Assembly: GCA_903858085.1 (NCBI GenBank)
Contig: CAIOHJ010000121.1
Coordinates: 1-8,976 of the forward strand
DNA from: an uncultured Chloroflexota bacterium
GTDB lineage: Bacteria > Chloroflexota > Anaerolineae > Caldilineales > Caldilineaceae
Direction: 5' to 3'
DNA: 8,976 nucleotides
Under the pieces are notes generated by a model, which searched no databases, was not told where the DNA came from, and worked only from the letters and a program-made list of their open reading frames with translations. The position numbers and the translations under genes were made by a program. Below, piece by piece: positions 1 to 5,855 of this stretch. Each line of letters opens with the position of its first letter. The first letter of the stretch is position 1.

Positions 1-8
1 GCCAGCCC

Positions 9-845
9 CTACTGCGGACGGCGCAGCCGTTCCACCAGCCGACGCAGCACCGTCTCTTCCTCCGGGGTGATCTTCTGCATCGGCGCGTCGGCAGGGTCCA
101 GAATGGTCTCGCCCAGTTTGCTGTAGGCCAGCGTGCGCAGATCCTCCTCCAACGGGTCGCTGACCCGATGGTCTTCGACAATCCGGCCATCCTGCATGCG
201 CAGAATGCGCTGCGTGGCCTGCGCCACCCGACGGTCGTGGGTCACGACCGCCACCGTTGCCCCCTCGCTGCGGTTGAGCTCGCCGATCAAACGCAAAATT
301 TCTTCGCCGCTCTGGCTGTCGAGCGCGCCGGTTGGCTCGTCGGCCAGCACCAGTTTGGGGCTGTTGGCCAACGCCCGGGCAATGGCAATGCGCTGACGCT
401 GCCCCCCCGAAAGCTGGTTGGGAAGCGCCCGGGCACGCTCCGCCAGCCCCACCCGTTCAAGCAGATGCAACGCCCGGGCCCGGCGCACCCGGGCACTGGC
501 CACCCGCCCCTGCATCGGCGTCTCCACATTTTCCAACGCACTCAGGGTCGGCAGCAAATTGTGCAGTTGAAAAACAAAGCCCACCGTGCTGGCTCGAAAG
601 GCGTCGACATCTTTCAACCTGGCCAGATTCTCGCCCGCCACCCAGACTTCACCGGTCGTCGGCTGGTCCAAAGCACCCAGCATGTTCAGCAGCGTGCTCT
701 TGCCACAGCCGCTGGGCCCCATGATCGCCACAAACTCCCCGGCAGCTACGGCAAGGTTGATGTCGTCCAGGGCGTGCACCGCACTCTCCCCACTCCCATA
801 GACTTTGCTCAAATGGATCGTCTCGATCAACAGTTCGTGTGTCAT
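9..845 (-). CDS. ABC transporter ATP-binding protein, MacB/LolD-type
   Basis: This is the 278-residue cytoplasmic ATPase that powers the exporter encoded just upstream. All nucleotide-binding motifs are present: Walker A GPSGCGKST (43-51), Q-loop Q93 in FVFQLHNLLPTLSALENV, ABC signature LSGGQRQR (145-152), Walker B LVLADEP (165-171) with catalytic E170, D-loop GALD and the H-loop H203 in VTHD. The LLPTLSALENV stretch and the GALDSQSGEEI segment are typical of the LolD/MacB/FtsE subgroup. The start is the ATG at 845-843, because it overlaps the adaptor stop as ATGA; an upstream in-frame ATG at 878 would lie deep in the adaptor gene. No Shine-Dalgarno precedes it, so translation probably depends on coupling. 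About 45 residues (roughly 232-278) extend past the usual LolD end; they are charged and look helical, with unknown role. The ATPase is certain; the substrate is unknown. Confidence 0.96.
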   Translation of the reverse strand: MTHELLIETIHLSKVYGSGESAVHALDDINLAVAAGEFVAIMGPSGCGKSTLLNMLGALDQPTTGEVWVAGENLARLKDVDAFRASTVGFVFQLHNLLPTLSALENVETPMQGRVASARVRRARALHLLERVGLAERARALPNQLSGGQRQRIAIARALANSPKLVLADEPTGALDSQSGEEILRLIGELNRSEGATVAVVTHDRRVAQATQRILRMQDGRIVEDHRVSDPLEEDLRTLAYSKLGETILDPADAPMQKITPEEETVLRRLVERLRRPQ

Positions 846-2161
846 GGTTGAATGTTCACAAAAGCAGTCATCCCCCAACGCAGCACAGGGTCCAGTTGCT
901 CCACATCGACGTAGACCGTGTAGTTCGTGCTCCCTTGCACGGCCGAGCTGACCGGCGCTACCTCGGTGACCCTCCCCGCAAATACCCGGTCAGGCAGCGC
1001 ATCAAAAGTGACCTCGACCGCCAGCCCGACCTGCACATGGATCACATCGGTCTCGCGCAGGTCGGTGGTCTCTACATGCATGCGACGGGTGTCTCCCAAC
1101 AGAATGGCCGATGTCCCTGGGACAAGGGCTTCCCCCACATGCACCTGAATCGTCCCCACCTGCCCGGCAAACGGGGCCCTCACCTGGGTCAGACGCAGCT
1201 GTGCTTCAGCGCTGTCCAGCGCCGCCTGCGCCGACGCAACACGCGCCTCGGCCATCGCCAACTCCTCCTGGCTGGCACCCGCCAAGAGCTTGTCCAAAGA
1301 GGCCTGCGCGCTGGAGAGCTGTGCCAGCGCCGCCCGGATATTGGCCTCGGCACCCGGTGCCCGGCTCTCGGCGGTGCTGACCCCCGCCTTGGCTGTGTCA
1401 ATGGCGCGCGCCGCCACCGCCAGCTGTGGCTGGGTCGGCCCCTGCAGCACCGCCGCCTGCTGTGCATTGGCGGCCTCCAGGTTGGCAGTGGCCTGTGCCA
1501 GCGCCAAAGACTGGGGCAACGCCCCGATCTCTGGGTCGTCACGCACCAGATTGTAGCCCGCCTGCGCGTTTTTGAGCCCAGCCTCCGCCTGCGCAATCGC
1601 CGCCCGCGCAGCAACCCGTTCCTGCTCGGTAGGATGGCTCGCAATCTCAGCATACTGCGCCTGCGCCTGGGCAACCTGTGCCCTGGCCGCAGCCACGGAA
1701 GAATCCAATTCGAGCAGCGCAGCACCCGCTACGGCGACCTGCGCCTTGGCCGCAGCCACCGCAGCTTCCGCAGCAGCCACGTCAGCCTCCGAAGCCGCAG
1801 CCGCCAACCTGGCCAACGCCGCCTCAGCCTCCTGCACAGCCGCCTCAGCCATCGCCACCTGCCCCGCCAGCACACCATTCTCCAACTCCATCAACAGCGC
1901 ACCGGCTTCAACCCACGCCCCGCTCGTCACATGGAGAGTCTGAACAACCCCAGCCGCCGCTGGCCCCAGACTGGCCCAGAGAACTGGCGTCAGCTTGCCC
2001 GAAGCCCAGATGATCTGCGCCTGCTCCTCTTCTTGCAAAGCCGCCTCAGCAGCCCGCTCCGCCTCCTCCGTCGCCTGGGTCTGGACGAAATACGTGTACC
2101 CCCACCAACCCGCTGCCCCCAAAACGCTCGCAATCACAATCCCCCAAACCATTCGCCGCAT
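842..2161 (-). CDS. HlyD/MacA-type membrane fusion (adaptor) protein of ABC exporter
   Basis: This 439-residue adaptor should be anchored in the cytoplasmic membrane by one N-terminal helix (about 4-25), with the rest outside. Residues about 50-100 form the first half of a lipoyl/barrel-sandwich domain (GVVQTLHVTSGAWVEAG). Residues about 100-325 are very Ala-rich, coiled-coil-like helix. The second lipoyl half is at 326-355 (VRAPFAGQVGTIQV), and 360-439 is the beta-barrel and membrane-proximal region. This is the classical order of MacA/HlyD/RND-type adaptors. I chose the ATG at 2161 because AAAGAGAGG (2168-2176) sits 6 nt upstream. A GTG at 2182, directly after the permease stop, would add 7 residues (MHKERQA) but has no well-spaced ribosome binding site. 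The helical region is longer than that of typical MacA and contains repeated segments. The family is clear; the transported compound is not. Confidence 0.93.
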   Translation of the reverse strand: MRRMVWGIVIASVLGAAGWWGYTYFVQTQATEEAERAAEAALQEEEQAQIIWASGKLTPVLWASLGPAAAGVVQTLHVTSGAWVEAGALLMELENGVLAGQVAMAEAAVQEAEAALARLAAAASEADVAAAEAAVAAAKAQVAVAGAALLELDSSVAAARAQVAQAQAQYAEIASHPTEQERVAARAAIAQAEAGLKNAQAGYNLVRDDPEIGALPQSLALAQATANLEAANAQQAAVLQGPTQPQLAVAARAIDTAKAGVSTAESRAPGAEANIRAALAQLSSAQASLDKLLAGASQEELAMAEARVASAQAALDSAEAQLRLTQVRAPFAGQVGTIQVHVGEALVPGTSAILLGDTRRMHVETTDLRETDVIHVQVGLAVEVTFDALPDRVFAGRVTEVAPVSSAVQGSTNYTVYVDVEQLDPVLRWGMTAFVNIQP

Positions 2162-2182
2162 GGCTTGCCTCTCTTTGTGCAC

Positions 2183-4414
2183 CTACTCGTAGCGCAGCGC
2201 CTCCGCAGGTTCAAGCCGGCTGGCACGCCAGGCCGGATAAAGCCCCCCCAACACCCCCAACACAGCAGCTGTGCCAAACGCTGTCAAAAACGTCTCCACC
2301 CGCCAGGTCGCTGTAATAAACTGGCTGACAAAGGGCAGCCAGGTCACGACCGTCAGCACGGCCACCCCCAACACCGAACCGAACAGAGCCGCCACCAGAC
2401 AGAGAAAAAGACTCTCCAACAACACCTGGCCCAAGATCCGCCGACGCCGCCAGCCCACTGCCCGCAGCGTGCCAATCTCGCGCGTGCGCTCAAAAATCGA
2501 CATGATCATCGTATTGGCCACCACAATCCCACCGATAAAAAGCGCCAGAAACCGGATCGCACCGAGCATGCCAGCACTGGTCTGCATGTCATTGGTGCTC
2601 TGGGCAAATTCGCTGCTGACACTGGCGCGGGCCTCTGGGAAACGCTGGTTGATTCTTGCCACAATCTCCTCAGCACGGGCCGGATCCTCTACGTCGACAA
2701 AAATGAAACTGACCGAACGGGGGCGCCCCATGATCCGCTGGGCTTCACTGACCGCAACGATCCCCCCCCCGTCCTCCATCGCATTGCCCGTTTCAGCGAT
2801 CCCCACGATGCGGTAGCGGTTGCCAGCCAGGTCCAGCGTGCTGCCCACCCCCACTTGATAGACCTCAGCAGCAATTTTGCCGACCACCATCTCATTGGGA
2901 CGCTGGATCAAACGGCCTTCGACCAGCTTGTAGTGGCGCATCACCGGGCTGTTGGGGTCCAGCCCCCCAAACAAAAACATCGGCATCTCCGGCGACGTGA
3001 TGAACGCCAACACGAAAGGGCTGGCAGATTGAACGCCGGGCATTGCCCCGATCTGCCCCACGATCCGCTCGTCCAGGCTGCTCAGGCTCATGTCAGCGAC
3101 CTCGCGCTGCATCACCGTGATGTTGCCAGCCCCGCCCCCACCCGCCAGGCCGTTGAGTTCCCCCATCATGCCCTCGATCAACCCCCCCAGCATGACCAGC
3201 GTGCCGACGCCGATCCCAATCCCGGTCGCCGACAACAGGGTCCGATGACGCCGCCGCCAAAGGTTGCGAAAGCTCTGGTTCCCCACCTGCCCCAGCCGAC
3301 CACGCACCTCGCCAGCCCCCCCGCCCTCGTACCGCAACGCCTCGACCGGCTGCAGGTTGGCCGCTGTCCAGGCTGGGTAAAGCCCCCCCAATACCCCCAG
3401 CGCCAACGCCGTCCCCATCCCCTGCAGCACCAGACCGATCTCGACCGAACCTGCCAGCATGACCCCCAGCCCGGGCGCCTGGCCGACCAGCCAGGCCAGC
3501 CAGACCCCCAACAGCACCCCGAGCACCCCGCCGGCCAGGCTCAGCAGCAGCGCCTCCCCCAAAATCATCCGCAAAATCCGCCAGCGGCTCCAGCCCACCG
3601 CCCGCAACACCCCGATCTCGCGTGTGCGCTCGAGAACACTCATGACCATGGCACTCATCATGCCCAGCCCCCCAATCAACACCGCAATCGCGGAAACCCC
3701 CCAGGCAAACCCCTGCAAATATGTTGTCCACTGTTCGCTGGCCGAGTAGCCGCTGGCCTTGCTGACCGTGACCTCTCGGTCAAGTGCCTGAATGCGCTCG
3801 ATCACAGCCTCTGCATCGGCGTTGCGCCGTAAACCGATCTGAAAGAGGCTGACCTTGCGCTGCTTTTGGGCGATCTCCTTGGCATCCTCCAACACCATCA
3901 CCCCACCCGATTCTTCCATGCCCTGGCCCGTCTCATAGATGCCGACGATCCGAAAAGGCACCCCGTTGATGCGCAGGATGTCGTCTACACGTTTTTTGAG
4001 CGCATCCGCCCCCCGGCGCCCCACCGCAATCTGCCCCGCCCGCACCACCGGCTTCCCCTCGACAATCCGGTAATGCGCCATCGCCACACTGCCAGGAGGA
4101 TAGCCGTAGACCAGAAAATAGGGAGTCCCCTCAAAGGCAATCCAGGAAAAAACCCCCGGATCCACGTTGCTCACGCCCGCCAGGGCGTTGATGCGCGGCC
4201 CCAGGCTCTCGTCCAGACTGCTGAAAACAACGTCGTAGGCATTCTTCTGGGTCACCAGCAGGTCGTTGCTCAGGCCAATCGCCCCACCGTAGTTGTCAGC
4301 CAGACCGTCCGCCATCGCCCCCAAAGAGACCACCGAGGCAACCCCCACGGCGATCCCCAGCACGGTCAAAAAGGTACGGGTAAACCGACGCCACAGGTTG
4401 TATAAAACAATCAC
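2183..4414 (-). CDS. ABC transporter permease with two tandem FtsX/MacB modules
   Basis: This 743-residue integral membrane protein should form the transmembrane part of the exporter. Each half has one N-terminal helix in a NLWRR..RT.L...GI..GV context (near residues 8-35 and 384-412), a MacB-type periplasmic core domain (about 36-235 and 413-610), then three helices. Those start near the conserved ERTREIG.LRAVGW..(R)RIL motif (262-281 and 642-661) and end in LGVLGGLYPAW.A..L.P.EALRYE (339-363 and 719-743). Matching motifs lie exactly 380 residues apart, so one polypeptide holds what LolC plus LolE, or a MacB dimer, supply as two chains. I chose the GTG at 4414 because a G-rich Shine-Dalgarno (4422-4430) lies 7 nt upstream; a TTG at 4420 is too close to it. 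Stop TAG at 2185-2183. It is first in the operon, before adaptor and ATPase. Known FtsX-family architecture; substrate unknown. Confidence 0.94.
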   Translation of the reverse strand: MIVLYNLWRRFTRTFLTVLGIAVGVASVVSLGAMADGLADNYGGAIGLSNDLLVTQKNAYDVVFSSLDESLGPRINALAGVSNVDPGVFSWIAFEGTPYFLVYGYPPGSVAMAHYRIVEGKPVVRAGQIAVGRRGADALKKRVDDILRINGVPFRIVGIYETGQGMEESGGVMVLEDAKEIAQKQRKVSLFQIGLRRNADAEAVIERIQALDREVTVSKASGYSASEQWTTYLQGFAWGVSAIAVLIGGLGMMSAMVMSVLERTREIGVLRAVGWSRWRILRMILGEALLLSLAGGVLGVLLGVWLAWLVGQAPGLGVMLAGSVEIGLVLQGMGTALALGVLGGLYPAWTAANLQPVEALRYEGGGAGEVRGRLGQVGNQSFRNLWRRRHRTLLSATGIGIGVGTLVMLGGLIEGMMGELNGLAGGGGAGNITVMQREVADMSLSSLDERIVGQIGAMPGVQSASPFVLAFITSPEMPMFLFGGLDPNSPVMRHYKLVEGRLIQRPNEMVVGKIAAEVYQVGVGSTLDLAGNRYRIVGIAETGNAMEDGGGIVAVSEAQRIMGRPRSVSFIFVDVEDPARAEEIVARINQRFPEARASVSSEFAQSTNDMQTSAGMLGAIRFLALFIGGIVVANTMIMSIFERTREIGTLRAVGWRRRRILGQVLLESLFLCLVAALFGSVLGVAVLTVVTWLPFVSQFITATWRVETFLTAFGTAAVLGVLGGLYPAWRASRLEPAEALRYE

Positions 4415-4421
4415 GGCCAAT

Positions 4422-4430
4422 CCCCCCCTT
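4422..4430 (-). promoter_or_regulatory. Shine-Dalgarno of the permease gene, containing a G7 tract
   Basis: Read on the minus strand, the sequence is AAGGGGGGG, followed by 7 nt (ATTGGCC) and the GTG start codon at 4414. The spacing is ideal for GTG and only 1 nt for the TTG at 4420, which decides the start. The seven-G run is a homopolymer, so its length could vary by slippage and alter the spacing. Confidence 0.6.
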
Positions 4431-4446
4431 TCCAGGTCTCTTCTCC

Positions 4447-4475
4447 ATTGTAATCCGTCTACACAGACTGTTCAA
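4447..4475 (-). promoter_or_regulatory. Sigma70-like promoter of the ABC exporter operon
   Basis: On the minus strand the -35 box TTGAAC (4475-4470) is separated by exactly 17 nt from the -10 box TACAAT (4452-4447). They match the consensus at 4 of 6 and 5 of 6 positions. The predicted transcript start near 4440 would give a leader of about 26 nt that includes the G-rich ribosome binding site. This is the only well-formed promoter I see on this strand upstream of the permease. Confidence 0.62.
4463..4471. promoter_or_regulatory. Short palindrome in the exporter promoter (possible operator)
   Basis: ACAG-A-CTGT is a 9-bp palindrome lying in the spacer of the minus-strand promoter and touching its -35 box. 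A repressor bound here would block RNA polymerase. Palindromes this short occur by chance, and no adjacent regulator gene is visible, so this is only a candidate. Confidence 0.2.
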
Positions 4476-4486
4476 CCGCCGACTGG

Positions 4487-4506
4487 ACAGGCAGGAACTG
4501 CCCTGT
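4487..4506. promoter_or_regulatory. Imperfect inverted repeat between the divergent promoters
   Basis: The left arm ACAGGCAG (4487-4494) pairs with the right arm CTGCCCTGT (4498-4506) with one bulged C at 4501 and a 3-nt centre. It lies between the two outward-facing -35 boxes, 11 nt upstream of the exporter -35 box and about 38 nt upstream of the plus-strand one. It could be an operator for either operon. It is not a terminator: no T run follows, and it lies upstream of both transcripts. Confidence 0.22.
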
Positions 4507-4544
4507 TGGCGCATCTGACACTGCACCACCCCCTGGCTGTCGAA

Positions 4545-4574
4545 TTGGTTATCAGACAACCGCTGCGCTATAAT
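4545..4574 (+). promoter_or_regulatory. Sigma70-like promoter of the VTT-yqeY-pgpH-ybeY-dgkA operon
   Basis: A -35-like TTGGTT (4545-4550) is followed after 18 nt by a perfect -10 box TATAAT (4569-4574). The predicted transcript start is near 4581. That gives a leader of about 84 nt before the preferred ATG at 4665, or only about 6 nt before the alternative in-frame ATG at 4587. I see no other convincing promoter inside the operon. Confidence 0.6.
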
Positions 4575-4597
4575 CTCCAGTATGCAATGCTCTGGAG
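4575..4597. promoter_or_regulatory. Inverted repeat straddling the predicted transcript start
   Basis: CTCCAG (4575-4580) and its perfect complement CTGGAG (4592-4597) flank an 11-nt centre. The element begins right after the -10 box and spans the predicted start site. Because only the right arm would be fully transcribed, a DNA operator is a better reading than an RNA hairpin. Six-bp arms are short, so confidence is low. Confidence 0.25.
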
Positions 4598-4623
4598 TGG
4601 CCCGCTTTCAAATCCAACCGGAC

Positions 4624-4661
4624 GCCGACAACTACTGGGCCGACAACTACTGGGCCGACAA
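4624..4661 (+). repeat. 15-bp tandem repeat, about 2.5 copies
   Basis: The unit GCCGACAACTACTGG repeats with period 15 from 4624 to 4661 with no mismatch, and ends 3 nt before the preferred ATG of the VTT gene. Because the unit is a multiple of three, if translation began at the ATG at 4587 the repeat would encode a duplicated RQLLG peptide. With the start at 4665 it is part of the untranslated leader. Confidence 0.8.
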
Positions 4662-4664
4662 ACG

Positions 4665-5387
4665 ATGAGCGGCCTGCGTCGGCAGAGGTTCGGTGCAGGG
4701 CCCACCCTCCTCTGGCGTCTGGGGGGGCTCTTGTTGGCAGGGGCGCTGGGCTGGCTCTGTTGGCAACTGGGCCCCTGGCTCTGGACGACCGTGCAAGATG
4801 AGGCGGCGCTGGAGGAGTTTGTGGCCGCGCTCGGTCTCTGGGGGCCCCTGATGCTGGTGGGTCTCAACGCTGTTCAGATCGTCGTAGCGCCGCTGCCCGG
4901 CTATGTCATGCAGATCGCCGCAGGTTATCTGTACGGACCTTTCTGGGGAGGCATCCTCGGCGCGCTGGGGGTGCTGGTCGGGGCGGTGCTGGCGATGGGG
5001 GTCGCCCGTTCTCTGGGCAGGCCGGTCGTGGAACGTCTGGTGGGGCGTGGCCGGCTGGCACAGTGGGGAGACGTTTCGTTCAGCAACAGCACACTGCTCT
5101 GGTTTCTGATCTTGTTGGCCCCGACAGGGGATCTGCCTTATTTTTTGGCGGGCCTTGCCCAGGTCTCTTTTACAAAAATTTTGTTGTTGACCCTGGCCAT
5201 TCGCGTCCCGACCACCATGCTGGTTGCAGCAGTCGGTGCAGGGGTCTGGCTGCTGCCGGGCTGGCAGCTGGCCGCCCTGCTGGCCCTTCTGGGGCTGGCC
5301 TCGCTGGGGGTGATCCGCTACCAGGACAAGCTGCAGGCCTTCGTGGATCGAAGGCTGCAGCGCCGCTTATCGGGAGAGGAGCCATGA
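4665..5387 (+). CDS. VTT-domain (TVP38/TMEM64, DedA-like) membrane protein
   Basis: This 240-residue integral membrane protein belongs to the VTT/SNARE-associated superfamily, whose studied members act in membrane-lipid handling (DedA-type lipid carriers, eukaryotic VMP1/TMEM41 scramblases). Helices are predicted near 17-38, 55-75, 92-115, 143-165, 172-195 and 200-216. The family signature is visible as PLPGYVMQIAAGYLYGPFWG (76-95) followed by a Gly-rich helix ending ARSLG, and later LAPTGDLPYFLAGL (151-164). I chose the ATG at 4665 because homology-like sequence begins shortly after it, although no clear Shine-Dalgarno is present. An in-frame ATG at 4587 would add 26 residues, including a peptide encoded by a tandem DNA repeat. 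The stop overlaps the yqeY ATG as ATGA. The exact lipid or role is unknown. Confidence 0.85.
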   Translation: MSGLRRQRFGAGPTLLWRLGGLLLAGALGWLCWQLGPWLWTTVQDEAALEEFVAALGLWGPLMLVGLNAVQIVVAPLPGYVMQIAAGYLYGPFWGGILGALGVLVGAVLAMGVARSLGRPVVERLVGRGRLAQWGDVSFSNSTLLWFLILLAPTGDLPYFLAGLAQVSFTKILLLTLAIRVPTTMLVAAVGAGVWLLPGWQLAALLALLGLASLGVIRYQDKLQAFVDRRLQRRLSGEEP

Positions 5388-5851
5388 TGGAGGAAATTGC
5401 TTTGACACTGGCAGAACGCATCGACGCGGACCTCAAACAGGCGATGCGCGACCGCAATGAAACGGTCAAGTTGACCCTGCGCGCCCTCAAGACTGCCATC
5501 TTGCAGGCACGGACCAGCGGCAAGAGCGCCCATGAGGTGGGCGACCCTGAAGTTCTCGATCTCATCCGCAAAGAAGCCAAACGCCGCATCGAGACCGCCG
5601 CAGAGTTTGAAAAGCTGGGATCCCCAGAACGGGCAGCTGCCGAACTGCAGGAACATGCTGTGCTCGTCCGCTATCTGCCGCCCCAGCTGTCGACCGCAGA
5701 GGTGGAAGAGATCGCACGGGCGGTCATCGCTGAGCTCGGCGCCAGCTCCATCCAACACCTGGGCCAGGTGATGCCGGCTGTGCTGGCACGCACAGGCCCA
5801 CAAGCCGACGGCAGGACCGTCAATCAGATTGTGCGCCGCCTGCTCCAATAA
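5384..5851 (+). CDS. yqeY: YqeY family protein (GatB/YqeY domain)
   Basis: This 155-residue protein matches the YqeY family over its whole length (usual length about 150). These proteins resemble the C-terminal tRNA-binding tail of GatB, the amidotransferase subunit, and are proposed to bind tRNA; the cellular role is not settled. The N-terminal helical part has LKQAMRDRN...LRALKTAI, and the centre has EAKRRIETAAEFEK. YLPPQLS (97-103), GASSIQHLGQVM (119-130) and ADGRTVNQIV (141-150) are family hallmarks. Two consecutive in-frame ATGs (5384, 5387) lie 2 and 5 nt after AGGAG (5377-5381). The first makes the ATGA overlap with the VTT gene; the second has the better spacing and would remove one residue. 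Translation is probably coupled to the VTT gene. Confidence 0.93.
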   Translation: MMEEIALTLAERIDADLKQAMRDRNETVKLTLRALKTAILQARTSGKSAHEVGDPEVLDLIRKEAKRRIETAAEFEKLGSPERAAAELQEHAVLVRYLPPQLSTAEVEEIARAVIAELGASSIQHLGQVMPAVLARTGPQADGRTVNQIVRRLLQ

Positions 5852-5855
5852 ACGC

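Noticed and set aside
1676..1863. Low-complexity GC-rich stretch resembling a satellite repeat
   Set aside because: It is explained by Ala-rich heptad coding in the adaptor's helical region; units are not regular at the DNA level.
839..3832. A 997-codon open frame on the plus strand opposite the adaptor and permease genes
   Set aside because: Its translation is dominated by Arg, His, Pro and Gln without any recognisable domain, and it lies antisense to two genes with full family motifs. GC-rich, Ala/Gly-rich genes commonly leave stop-free antisense frames.
4487..4506. Hairpin read as a rho-independent terminator
   Set aside because: There is no T run on either strand after it, and both flanking genes are transcribed away from it.
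4293..4664. N-terminal extension of the VTT protein back to 4293
   Set aside because: It would overlap the permease gene and both promoters, and the extra sequence has no membrane or family character.
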